Shown in pieces: positions 1 to 10,638 of a stretch of 64,000 bases of DNA. The notes below the pieces were generated by a model. It saw only the letters and a list, made by a program, of their open reading frames with translations, made no database searches and was not told the origin of the DNA. The DNA is from Deuterostichococcus epilithicus (Eukaryota; Chlorophyta; Trebouxiophyceae; Prasiolales; Stichococcaceae). How positions within the stretch are numbered: position 1 is the stretch's first letter; every line of letters begins with the position of its first letter. The DNA is taken from contig JAVTLE010000013.1 of assembly GCA_033439295.1 (NCBI GenBank), forward strand, positions 1,984,001 to 2,048,000, in the 5' to 3' direction. Position numbers and translations under genes: made by a program.

Positions 1-690
1 ACCCCTTGCACTTACTAGAGGGAACGACACCCTACATGTGTGGAAGCCCTCCCCTCCTGATTGGGCTAGGTTGAAATCCAGCTTCATGAATCTACATCTA
101 GATGCAACACGTGACACACGCGTTCATGTTCCGAAAGCAAGAATGCTCTCAGCAAGAAGAAGGTGGTGCAGTCCGTCGTGCAGACTCCGCAGTAAAGCTC
201 CTGCAATACGCTACTGCTCGAGCCCTTCGTCCTTGCTACGAACACACCACTGCCGAGCACCCCATGAACAAGTGCCGAATGCGCCAGTAACCGAGCGCAG
301 ACCCGCTGAGTGTTTGCAGCATGATGGCAGGCAGTCTTCGGGGCAGTCTCATGCGCCTGTCAACCGCGGAATTTCCGGCGGTAGTATGTGCAACCCAGAT
401 GCCATTTCAGCCGTTCAGATCTTTCGGGTTCGGCAGCCATTGCTCGGACAACAACCCAGGTCCGCGCTACTCCAGCAATCCCTTGATTCTAGGGTAGATC
501 TGCAAGCGAGCGAGCCTTTCCGCAGCGCCTTTGTCACTGGCTCGTTGGTGCACAGCGCTGACGACCCTCTTCAGAGAAGCTCCCAACCCTGGGTACTTGC
601 TTGAGCGCATGTAAGGCTCTTTGTCTGCCTGGCTTCACCCTGTGCCTTGATGTGTAGCCACAGTGTCTTGTGGCTGGGTGTACAGACATC
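1..690. other. No supportable gene
   Basis: I see no convincing coding exon, RNA gene or repeat here. Open frames exist on both strands, but none has recognisable protein content. The stretch may hold introns or upstream exons of the plus-strand gene that ends at 1418. Confidence 0.4.
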
Positions 691-1194
691 ATATCTCGGG
701 AGAAGGAGCGGAACCTGCGGGGTGCGTCCTACTTCGATGAGCATCTCAATGATCAAGACCATCAGCACAGAAGGAGCAGTCATTTCTCGTGCATATGTTT
801 TGTATGATGACATCGATCCTTTAGTATAGCTCACCCGCAGCTGCACCTTGTGAAGTTTGTGCTGCTGGTAGATTGGTGCAACGAACCCAGCCTGAGTCAA
901 CTTTGAACTATCCAAATGCGAAGGAATTGACAAACAGTACTCAACCATCATCCCTGGCTGGTCCGAGCTGCTGGCGTCCGATTCGGAGGCTGCGGTGAGT
1001 CTTGTGAGCAGCAGGTGCTGCAGCGGCAGCCGATGCCACGAGTGTAATGGCGGCACACTGAATGACAATCATGACGGATGCAGGCTTCCAGATTGTAGTG
1101 CAACTGGTTGGTTGCAGCTTCTGTCCATATGTCTGTGAGGCATACAGGATGCCGGCTGACATGAGCAGCCCACCGCAATCATACGAATGTGCGC

Positions 1195-1418
1195 AGGTCA
1201 AGGCGGAGCGCTTTGTCACCGACGCCACAACCATGGAGTCGCTGCAGAAATTCACGATGCAGCTCATCCACGAGATGTACCACCAGCCAGGCGGCTCAGT
1301 GGTCAAGGTGACGCGCGTGTTCGAGCAGCAACAGCAGCAGCAGGCCGTCCGCCCGCCGCACTTTGCACCTCGCAGCAAGACCTGGGCCGCGTTCAAGATG
1401 CGAGTCATGCCGCGCTAG
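1195..1418 (+). CDS. Hypothetical protein, probable last exon only
   Basis: I do not recognise this protein. A GTGCGCAG acceptor precedes position 1195, and an open frame runs from there to a TAG at 1416-1418. It begins VKAERFVTDATTMESLQKF, continues through HQPGGSVVKVTRVF, has a six-glutamine run, and ends KTWAAFKMRVMPR. Composition and codon choice look coding, and the stop is followed by non-coding sequence. One or two short upstream exons are possible, for example near 925-990 where a frame reads YSTIIPGWSELLASDSEA before a GTGAGT donor. I could not join these with confidence, and the opposite strand is also open there. The exon is treated as the C-terminal end of a gene whose start was not located. 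Confidence 0.4.
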
Positions 1419-1836
1419 CCGCTGTGCAAGGTATGACGGTGGGGTGTGGCACCTGGCGATTACGCGTGCCAACAAGGGCGCTTCGCACCTACCTGACTCG
1501 TATGCAGTATGCTGAAGATACATTGTGCCTAGGCTGCCGAATGGTCATGCGGCAGTTTGGCAAATTTGGACGTTCATGTTGCAACTGTCACAGTCCCATC
1601 TACCAAGCGCAGCCATGGGTTTACGGTGGGCAATGCCAATCCGCGGTTTGTTCAATCATCATGGGACCCCCCTCAGGATACGAACCTCAGAATACGATCG
1701 TGATCTCCTTCTTCTCCCTGCTCATCTCGAAGACCTGCATGCAGCAGGTGATGTTAGCACGCGAAGAAAGCAGCGTCGCAGCATCGGCGAACCGGGAAGT
1801 TGAAAGCGACAGGCTGGCAGTCTGTGTGCAAGTTCG
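1419..1836. other. Convergent 3' intergenic region
   Basis: This lies between the stop of the plus-strand hypothetical gene and the stop of the minus-strand LRR gene. It most likely holds both 3' untranslated regions. I see no gene, repeat or clear polyadenylation signal. Confidence 0.5.
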
Positions 1837-4800
1837 TCAATACAATTTGGGATTAGGCCAGGCGCGCACCATGTCGAGGGCCTCCTGCAGCGCGACCTGC
1901 CCAAAGCGCGTCAGCCGGTTGGAGCTGATCTTCAGCTCCTTGGGTGCGCCATCCGGGTTGGCCTTCAGTGCCTGCGCGCCGTCAGTGCAGCGGCAATCAC
2001 GTTCAGCTGCAACACTGGTCAGGTTGCGAGGCGCTGGGCGCCAACACACTGCTGCTTGTCCTGTGCGGCCGCCCCCAAGCGCAAGCCGGCCGATGCACAG
2101 CTACATATGGTGCCGCATGTTTCCACACAAAAGGCTCGCTGTATTTCAGTTCTTGATGGCAGGACGCGGGGTGCCTGGGCCAGGGCGCAGGCGCCCTCGT
2201 CTTTGATCTCGTTGTAGCCAATGTCCAGCTCCACCAGCTTCTCGTTGGTGTGCTCCTTCAGCGCCCGTGCCAGCTGCACGCTGCCCGGGTCGCCCTGCAG
2301 CCATGGGGAAGCTGTTGAAGATGTATGCTCCGGCTTGCATCATGTGCCGAATGGTGTGCCGACAGTGCCCATGCCCGTGCCAGCTGCACGCTGCCTGGGT
2401 CGCCCTGCAGCCTCGGCAGTGCAGGGTCGTCTGGACTCGCACCGCAGGCGTTCAGCACACGTGTTGCTGTTGCATGGTGTGCTCCTTCGGCGCCCGGTGT
2501 CAGCTGCGGGCTGCCATGAAGAGGCAGGGTCGCCTGGGCTCGCAGGGGAAATGCTGCATGTGTGACTGCAGCCCGCACCAGGCGGCACCACACACGGCAC
2601 GGCACAATGCGCCAGGCCCTGCGGCACCCTTCCCTGTTACCTCCGGCTGTGGCGCACGGGCTCCAGCAGTATTTGTTGCCGGTGCCCGGGGCAAGAAGTG
2701 CACTGCCCAGGTGTCGCAGAGAAGGCCGATGGGAGGCTGCGAGAGGCGCATACTGCCAGGGTGCGCACCAGCGTGTTGCCACGCAGGTCCACGGTTGACA
2801 GCGTCTGGTTGAACATGAGCAGGTCGGCCAGCGCCTTGGCGCCGTCGCCGTCGCCGATCTTGCACCACCCAATTTTCAGCGTGTCCACCTGCACAGATGA
2901 AGAATGGAGTTGTTTCGAGACAAACCTGATGCACCTCGCAAGACTTGCTGATAGGGCTGGATGCTTTGACAAACGCCTTCATCCTGGGACACGAGCCGTC
3001 ACATTGGAGACGGCGCTGCTGACCACATGGTGATGCAGCAATATGACACCTGGCCCACGCGAATGGCGACGCAGCTGGTCTGTTGACGCACTTCGAGGCT
3101 TCGGCAACCAAGGCTCCATGCCGGAGCGGCACCCGTGCATGCGGCGGGTCATCAGGGTTTTGACTGTACGCGCCTGCAGCTTGTACTTCATGACGTCGGC
3201 GAGCGCCTTGATGCCATCGGGGCCGAAGGGGTTGTACCCCAGCTCCAGCACCTTGAGGTTGTCGCAGCCCTCGAGCGCCTCCATCAGCACCTGCGCGGCG
3301 ACAGGCGGCAGGCTTGCGGTGTGCCGACCACAGGTCATGTCAGGATGGGTGAGGCGCCTCTAGGGACGGGCGCGGGCTGCTTCGTGTCGCTACCTGCAAC
3401 TGGTCCTCCTCAGGCCCATGCCCAGCAGCCACAGGTGCACACGCTGCAAAGCAGCATGCTGGGAAGCGCACGGCCTGCTGTCTGGACAGCGACAGTGGCC
3501 CATTCACGGTGGACATATGCTGGTCAATCGGGTAGAGCAGCCGCTAACTGTCGCTTGCAAAAGGACTGCAACAGCTGCGCCGGAGGCTCTGCTATGCCAC
3601 ACAGGGAAGTTGAGCGTCTGTGGCAGGAGGGCACCTTGATGCCGCCAGCGGCAATGTTGTTGCCGCCCATGTCGAGCGCCTCAATGGCCTTGCTGCCTTT
3701 CAATGCGGCGGCGATCTGCACACAGGGGGAAACCCAAGGGCATTGCAGACGATCTGGCCGTGAATGAGTGCAGTCCAACACGTTCATCACGCCGATCGTC
3801 CCCCACCAGCACTGGCAGGATGCCAGGCGCCATCCTGGTCAAAGCTAATATGTTTGCTTCCGTGGCCTCAGGCAGCCAAACCCGACCCGCCTTCTCAAGG
3901 CCGGCACAGCCGATGTCGTCCATCTGCAGGTTGGTGCAATGGGACCGCTCCTTGCCGACAGCCGTTCAAGGCAGGCGGCTTCCCACAGGCCGCGTTGTGC
4001 CGGGCCCTGACACAGCCCACCTTCTCGAGGCCGGCGCTGCCGATGTCGTTCATGTACAGGTTGAGGTCCTTGAGCTCCCGGTGCTTCTCCATGAAGGCCG
4101 CCAGCGCTTGGGCGCCCTCCGCCGTCATGCTGTTGTTGCCCAGGTCCAGCACGTGCATGCCGATGCCCCGCTCTGGTGTGTGCAGTGGATTCCGAGAATC
4201 AGTACATCGCTGTGGTTCTCACACTTCCAGCACCAATGCCTGCGCGCCCTCCGCCGTCGTGCTGTTGTTTCAGTTTGCCCAGATTCAGCAGGTGCATGCC
4301 AGCACTTCGCTCTGATAGTTTGCTGCGCATGCCGGAAGCAGGGACATGTGCATCCTGCTGTCTTGACCTCTCTCTGTCCACACGAGACCACAGGGGATGC
4401 CTCACGAGCTCGGCTCGCACAAGCTGACTCAGAGGTTCACAAGGGCGCGTTACACTCCTCCAGCAGAGCCGCTGCTCTCGACTGATAGTCCTTGCCACTG
4501 CTGCCGCTGCTCGCAGTCAACTGCAAGGGCGCTGTGGGTGCAGAAGGCAGCCGCAGGGATGCTCAGACCCAAGCACAAAGTGTGGGGCTGCGGTGGTACC
4601 TTTGAGGGCGGCGCACAGGGCTGTGGTACCAGAGTCGCCCAGCTCGTTGCCCTTGATGTGCAGCTCTCGCAGTCCGCTGTTCGCCTTCAGCGCATTGGCC
4701 AGCACCACCGCGCCCATGCCGCCGATGTAGTTGTCGCTGCGAGTTTGATAAAATCTGATCACAGAACGACAGAAGTCTAAGTACGATCACAATCATGACA

Positions 4801-7177
4801 TTGAACACTGCATCAGGCTCATGCCGCTGGTGTAGATGTCACTAATTGTGTCCAGTCGGAATCTGTGCCAACCGTCACGAATGAGCACTCCAGGCGGTGT
4901 CGTGCATGCAGGAGGGAGCTTCTTCCGCTGCACAAGCAAGCAAGAAGACAGGCGAAGGGCAACCATGCCTCCCGCCGCCAGCACATCAAGACTGCGACAA
5001 ACCACCATCGTTCGATGTGCTGCGTTAGTGTTGGAGGTAATATTGACCAGGGGCCACCTGATATACAGTGTCCGCAGAGAGGTATTGTCGACCAGGGCGG
5101 CAGAGATGGCGCTGATGCCATCGTAGTCGATGACATTGGAGCTGAGGTCCAGGGACTCTAGGGTTGTGTTTGACTTTAGCATCTCCGCCAGTGCCGCCGC
5201 GCCCTTATCGCCAATGTTGTTGGCGCTGACGTTGAGCGTCGTGATGCGCATGTCGCCTGCGTCGCAGGTAATCAGGTTCGTTATAGGATCTTGCCCTTCA
5301 AGAGTCCCTGTAAGCCCTGGCCTTGATGCAAAGCAGAGATGCTGGTTGCAGTTAGCGAGCCGGCATCGTTCAGCAGCTGCGTCGTTCAGCAGCTGCATGG
5401 CACAGGGCGGACTGGCGAGACAGAATTGGCACAAGGTGGAGTGGCGTGAAGATCAAGAATGCGGCGCCTTCGTGAATGTGGCAATGACCATGTCGGGTCA
5501 GGCATCACTTGGCGCAATAAAAGCATCACTCACTGGCCATGTAGCCGGCGAGCAGCTCCGCGCCGTCGTCGCCGATGCTATTGGTGCCCAGGATGAGGGT
5601 GCGCAGCGTGTCGTTGTTTTTCAGCACCTCGCACAGCTGCGTGGCGCCCAGCGTGCCGATGCCGTTTTTGCTGAAGTCCGCCGCTGTACACCTGCGCGCC
5701 CGCAGTGACAGATCCGTCAGAATTGTCTTCAGATGACGCCCCGCAGTGCTGCGCTGCAGGCCCTCACTGTAGGTCTCTTGACTGCACATGCACAGCCCTC
5801 CCAGAGCGGCGCACATGCTCCATGGCGGCGCCACAGCCCTCCCAGAACGGCGCACATGCTCCATGGCGGCGCCAAGGGATCGAGCGCCTCAATGCCAACT
5901 GCTGTCAGCTGTGCTGCCGTCCGGCATCAGCCGGCGCAGAGCAACACCGCGCCCTGCCCGTCCAGATGCCGTTCTGCAATCTGCCATAGCAGCAGACCCA
6001 CCGGTCATTGAAGGCGAGTGCCTCAACGACGTATGCGGCGCCCTCCTCGCCCAGGTTTTTCGCGGACAGGTCCACCTTGCCGCCCCCCCGCAGCTCATCC
6101 ATGAAGCCGTTCAGCCGCTGCGCCGACTCACGCTGCAGCTGCTTCGCCTCCGCGAACTGCAGGGCCGGATGTGCCCGCCTTGGAAAATGCCCACCTTCCC
6201 AAATGCCCACCTTTCCAGCACCCCGGTGTGTGCAGCGGTGATGCAGGAGCGCATTGCAGGAGACTGGATTGTGCGCGTGTGTCGGGTTGTGTGCACCTAC
6301 CCACAAGCGCACGTGTTGGTGACGCGCCACAGGACATCTGGTGCCGGCATGCTCAGGCTGGCTTTGCATGATGCTTGCTGCCGGTGTGTGTGTGCGCATC
6401 CGAGAGGCACATCGAAAGGCACCAACGAATCTGCCAAGAACGCGCCGCAGGACAGTGCCGCCAATCGCGCCTCACCTTTTGAACCTTTGGCCCCTGGCTG
6501 CTCCACAACTTCTTGCCCAGTATGATCGCTGCGCCGACCGCTGCTAGGGCGCCTATGCCGAGCGCCGCCGTGGTGTAGATTTGTCGTCGCTCGGCGGCGC
6601 CGTGCGATGGCGACGGCGCGGCCTCTGTCGCGCTGACCTGCTGCTGTGCCCTCGGCGCTGCCGCTCCCTCCTCGTTGCCGCTGGCCAGCTCCGCTGTGTC
6701 AACACCGAGTTCCTCCCCGAATTCGTCCGCCCCCTCCTGTGGGTTCGCAGCAACAGTTTGGGTGCTGCGGAACGCGTGTCATCCTGAGCAGAGAAATGGG
6801 TGCCTGCACATTCATGCCGGCGGCGTGCCAGCACTTCACGTGCACGTTATTGCGCCTGCCACAAGCAGGCGTTCACAGGGGAGGCCCTCCAGCCGCACCT
6901 CCACTATGTACTCATCCTCCTCCGGCAACTCGACGGGCGCCTCGGCCTTGGAGCGCTTTGCAGTGCATGCAGGCAGCGGTCGCCGGCTGCCGCGGGGGGC
7001 ATGCCACCAAGCTGCATGACTCAGCGTCGGGCTCTGGAAGCAAGCCTGTGTTCCCATGCATACTGGTGCTGCCGCGATCGACCGCCGTGCCGGACGCTGC
7101 GCTCTGCATTGGACTGTGTGCAGTCGGACACCTGTGCAGAGGTCACTCAGGCCGAGCCCGGCGGTCAGGCATTGCAT
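1837..7177 (-). CDS. Membrane-anchored leucine-rich-repeat protein (ribonuclease-inhibitor type)
   Basis: An intron-rich gene encoding about ten RI-type leucine-rich repeats of roughly 28 residues. Examples are ELRGGGKVDLSAKNLGEEGA (about 6030-6150), TLNVSANNIGDKGAAALAEM (about 5190-5260), VLDLGNNSMTAEGAQALAAF (about 4085-4155), VLELGYNPFGPDGIKALADV (about 3190-3260) and LVELDIGYNEIKDEGACALA (about 2170-2250). The protein ends WPNPKLY with a TGA at 1837-1839. Near the N-terminus, an exon at about 6510-6750 carries an acidic Ala/Gln-rich stretch and then one hydrophobic helix, TTAALGIGALAAVGAAIILG, followed by KKLW. That predicts a single-pass anchor ahead of the repeats. The 5' end is uncertain. 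The best candidate start is an ATG at 7177 opening a frame with an Arg/Ala/Ser-rich, possibly transit-peptide-like beginning that leads into PVELPEEDEYIVEV. The repeats resemble NLRC3/RanGAP-like families, but no NACHT or GTPase-activating region is visible, so the ligand and role are unknown. Confidence 0.75.
2263..2540 (-). repeat. Partial exon copies inside an LRR-gene intron
   Basis: The beginning of the coding exon whose acceptor is near 2300 recurs twice further upstream in the same intron. On the plus strand the block CCAGCTGCACGCTGCC plus GGTCGCCCTGCAGCC is seen at about 2270-2302, again at about 2378-2412, and more diverged at about 2495-2540. The extra copies are not needed for an open reading frame and are flanked by intron-like sequence. 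Confidence 0.6.
3880..4300 (-). repeat. Two further partial exon copies flanking one LRR exon
   Basis: The exon at about 4018-4158 has a degraded copy of its 3' part at about 3888-3945 (shared core GGCCGGC, GCCGATGTCGT, CAGGTTG). A degraded copy of its 5' part lies at about 4235-4300 (shared core GCGCCCTCCGCCGTC, GCTGTTGTT, CAGCAGGTGCATGCC-like). Both lie in intron sequence on either side of the functional exon. Confidence 0.55.
5787..5872. repeat. 42-bp tandem duplication
   Basis: Two adjacent near-identical 42-bp units, each holding CAGCCCTCCCAGA and CGGCGCACATGCTCCATGG followed by CGGCGCCA. They lie in an intron of the LRR gene and differ at about one base, so the duplication is recent. 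Confidence 0.8.
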
Positions 7178-7594
7178 GATCCCTTGCAATCGAGCCTTCA
7201 GATATTCTTGCGATGCAGGATTGCTATTCTGAACGGTTCAAGCGCAACCGATCACTTGTCAGACACAGTGTCGGCAGATGTGCCGGTCAACAGAGTGTCG
7301 CGAGGCCGCTGCGCGCGGCTTCCTGTATCTCGCTGTGCACTTTGTCAATGCCTGGACGAGCTGCAATGATCGATCTGGTGCTGAATTTGATGCACCAAGC
7401 AGGATCTCTGCGCCGCGGATGTCCCGCGACAAGCATGGCCGCCCTGCAGTGTACATTGGGGGCTGAGCTGGCACGAAGCCTGATCGCGCAGCTTGGTCTC
7501 GGCACTGACCGCGTCGCAGGCAGCCACGACGTTACGTCTGCGAGTGAGATCACAGCATCGATTATAGCGCTGGCGGGCTGACGCGGACGCTCAT
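7178..7594. promoter_or_regulatory. Divergent promoter region
   Basis: This stretch separates the probable start of the minus-strand LRR gene from the start of the plus-strand gene at 7595. It should hold both promoters, or 5' exons of the LRR gene. I see no TATA box or other motif I would name. Confidence 0.4.
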
Positions 7595-8905
7595 ATGAGC
7601 GCCGAGGCAGGACCGGATGTCCCTGCAGCGGAGGACGCGCTGCTGCAGCGGGCGCTGGACAGGCAGCGCGGCGCGCTGGAGGCTGCCAGCCACAGTTCAG
7701 CCGCTCGGTGCTGGCTGAGGCCGTCGCTGGCGTCGGAGGCAGGCACGCAGCAGCTGCTGGCGGACTTGGAGTCGCGCTTGGCGCAAGACTCCTGGCTGGC
7801 GCAGCTACAGCGGGAGGAGGCGCAGCCCAGCGCGCCGCCGCTGCCCGGTGGCGGCCGGCATGAGGTCATCAACAGGGACTGGTGGCAGGTCACGGAGGCG
7901 GACACGGTGGGGTCTCAGGCGAGTCTGCGCCTGGCGGCAGCAACCCCCGCTCCCGCCGCAGCAAAGCCCTGATCATGGCTGAAGCTGGACCCCCTGGGCT
8001 GCGAGAATCCTGCAAGCCTTTCGGTGCAGCGACTTTGGGGCAGAATCGATTTGCATGGGGGCCGCGCAGCGCCTCGAATGTGACGCACAGCTGTGCGGTC
8101 AGCCTTCGGCACCGATTTTGAAACCTATGCTGGTGTCAAACCCCTGTTCAGGCCTCTGTGTTGCGTCTCTCATCAACACTGACCCGCTGGGACCATCCTG
8201 CAGCAATGCAATCCCCAATCTGACTCAGCTGCATGTGTGCAGGTGAGCCAGGCGGACCTGGACAGCTACGTGGTGGTGGACCGGGATGATGTGGTGGACG
8301 CCATCGGTTCCTTCGTGGCGGCGTACCTGGCCACGCTGCCCGAGGCGCAGAACATGCAGCCCAAGCAGCTACAGCAGGCCCTGAAGCAGGCCTTTCAGGT
8401 GCACACATGCGAATTCCATGCATGCCTGACCCGCTGTCTGACCAAACACGTCTGTCGGGAGCCGTGGTGAGATGTCAGCAGTGGAAATGGTGCCGCCGTG
8501 TTGTATTGGGTGTGAAGCGCCTGGGCGCTGGGATTAACAGCCGTGTTGCAGATGACATGTCTGAGATATTTCGTCGGTGACACGCATCGTGGTGAGCATG
8601 TGGTGATTGCATCACAATACTGGCAAATTGCGCAGGAGCTGCGGCAGAGCCGCGTACGGCAGGCGTGGCGGTGGGGGCAGTCCCTGTACCGCGCGGCGGC
8701 CGTGACCTACTCGGCTTTCTCCCTGTATACCAACCCCTGGTAAGCCTTCCCGATCGTGTTCTCCAGATATTCCTGGCTGACGGACATTGGGATCATTTTG
8801 CCAATTGCCAGAGTTTTTACCATGGCTGCGCGTGTGTGCAGGCTTGTGCGGGCCGTCCTGGCGGCGGTCTGGACGGCAAGCCGTGTTCTTACCGGACTCC
8901 TCTGA
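7595..8905 (+). CDS. Plant-conserved protein of unknown function
   Basis: Four exons: 7595 to 7906 or 7918, 8243-8398, 8636-8739 and 8842-8905, giving about 211-215 residues. Phases close exactly: CCC TG joins GCTTGTG to give NPWLVRAVLAAVWTASRVL. Conserved landmarks are HEVINRDWWQVTEAD, then DLDSYVVVDRDDVVDAIGSF with an acidic/Gln helix region, a basic stretch (ELRQSRVRQAWRWG), an aromatic segment (AFSLYTNPW) and a hydrophobic C-terminus. From memory, land plants have a family with the same order of motifs (a DVVDA segment, a basic linker and a YxNP-like segment before a hydrophobic tail). No biochemical role is known to me. The C-terminal hydrophobic stretch could be a membrane anchor. The first intron has two possible donors, GTGGGG after 7906 or GCGAGT after 7918, both in phase 0. 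Confidence 0.8.
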
Positions 8906-9262
8906 GCTGAGGAAGACCCCGAACCTCACCGCTCATAGAGTTGACCGCTGCCGCCTTGCCGCAGCCAATTGTATCATAGGCGGACCTGTTTCGTTGCGCA
9001 GGGGCAGACCGTTCGTCCCATCGCCATGCTCGATCGGAATGCTCGATCAGAAGACAAGCAGACCACTATGTTTCATCAGAATGACACGAAGGCTGGTCAG
9101 ATGTGTGTATTTCCTGTCCCTCAGGCGCATGGTTTCGTCCACATGGTCAGTTTGTAGAGAATGTAAACTTGTATCATTTGCCTCTGCAAGATCTGCCTGC
9201 ATCTCACCTACTAGGTAGACTGGCCTTCGAGTCGTCACAACTGCATGTCCAGAAGGAGCAGC
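8906..9262. other. Convergent 3' intergenic region
   Basis: This lies between the stop of the plus-strand plant-conserved gene and the stop of TMEM208. It presumably holds both 3' untranslated regions. No coding exon is supported. Confidence 0.6.
9162..9166 (+). promoter_or_regulatory. Candidate polyadenylation signal TGTAA
   Basis: TGTAA is the usual chlorophyte poly(A) signal. This one lies about 255 bases after the stop at 8903-8905, a reasonable distance for that gene. The pentamer is short, so chance occurrence is possible. Confidence 0.35.
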
Positions 9263-10137
9263 TCAGGCATAGCGTTGGGACCGCCGCTGTGACCTCTTTT
9301 CTGCTCGTTCCCGCTTGGCACGCTGTGCTTCCGTCTCCGCTGGGCCCTCCGGCGTGGGCGCAAATATCCATGGCTGTAGCACGTTGACCCATAGTTGCCA
9401 GAAGGCATACCCCGGGATCTGCATGGCAAGCACAGCAAATGCCGGGTGCAGTTGGGTCCGAAGGTGGAGCAAATCATCTCGCAAGTTGATCTGCCAGTAT
9501 TAGAAGAATGGGACGTCACGGACATTGACAGATACATGGACTCACCACCAGGATGAACAGCCAAAATTTGCTGGACATGATCGTGGTGACCTGCACCAGT
9601 GCCATGATGTAGATGGCGTCGAAATAATACGCTGTCACGCCGCCGAGCGTCAGATCCCCGCCGCCGCTGATAAGCTCCCCCCCGGGCCCGTACGTTGGCA
9701 CTGCGTTGCAGACGGATGTCATGTGATGCCAGAACTGACTGAGGTGATGGTGCTCAAGACACCAATCAGATCCGTGGCCGGCGAGACCATAGCATTGCAG
9801 CGCATTCGTACCTGCTATCTGGGCCAGTGCCCGATAGCACACCAGCTCGATGAGAGCTGTCACCAGGAAGCCGAATATCGACCATTTGCCGACCGATGAG
9901 CGGCGCAGCACCAGCCGCACTGCTATGTGCAGAAGCTGCAGGGGCAAGGTGATACCAACGGTGTTGATGGTGCAGTTCTCTGGTGACGTGGATTGTGCGC
10001 GTCTCACATATGCTAACACCGCCAAGATACGAAATGACTTCGTATGTGCGCACCACAGCTCCCGCTATGACGGCGCGCATGACCCGCAGCTTGTTAGCAT
10101 TTGTGTCGAGCCTCCTTTTGTCGCCTGCCTTCGCCAT
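9263..10137 (-). CDS. TMEM208: TMEM208 / SND2-like ER membrane protein
   Basis: Four exons on the minus strand: 10137-10054, 9935-9812, 9700-9546 and 9418-9263. They give 172 residues, close to the 173 of human TMEM208. All junctions are GT-AG and in phase. The protein starts MAKAGDKRRLDTNANKLRVM, has hydrophobic segments around VIAGAVLLHIAVRLVL and FGFLVTALIELVCY, then GGVTAYYFDAIYIMALVQ and FWLFILVVIPGYAFWQLWV. It ends in a charged Arg/Lys/Glu tail after VNVLQPWIFAP. The segment WVNVLQPW matches the family's WVNVLGPW, and the basic tail is typical. TMEM208 (Snd2 in yeast) helps deliver proteins to the ER by the SRP-independent pathway and sits in the ER membrane. The gene shares a 500-bp divergent upstream region with the ORP gene, though no functional link is implied. 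Confidence 0.95.
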
Positions 10138-10638
10138 TCCTGGCGTTTCAGTGTAGCTGCAATCCCTCTTTCTGGCTTGCAACCACGTGGTCGAATGACA
10201 AAAAATCCTCAGATCAACTTGTAAAATTCGCAAGACTTGCGCCTAGAGGCCTTCTGCTGCAGGAGATTACAAGTCCAGTGCAGGCCGACTTTCTTCTAGT
10301 GCTGAAATGGGGCGATTGATGTCTGTGCTCCGTCACACGAGCAATTTTCAGCGGAGCAAGGGGGCGAGAGAATGCGTGCAAAACCCGCGGTGGCGCAAAG
10401 CCATGCAGCCGCGGCCCTGCACAATTTTGCACTGCACAGACGCACACTACAGCTCCCAAGCACTGTGCGAATAAGTTGCATCGACTGCTGCCACAGTCAG
10501 ATACCCTTGTACCATAGGACACACACAGCCGCCCAGGACACATTCGTAACCTCTCCGTCAGTCGAACTTAGTCAGAATTTCTGGCGCGGAGTTCAGTTGC
10601 AAGGGTTGGCTATCTGATTTGAGGGCCGCAACTCCAGG
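10138..10638. promoter_or_regulatory. Divergent promoter between TMEM208 and the ORP gene
   Basis: About 500 bp between two divergent, confidently placed start codons. It must hold both 5' untranslated regions and promoters. I see no open frame with coding character and no named motif. Confidence 0.55.

Noticed and set aside
571-1068. 165-residue open frame on the minus strand
   Set aside because: Open but with no recognisable family or splice-site support. The plus strand of the same region ends in a better-supported exon at 1195-1418.
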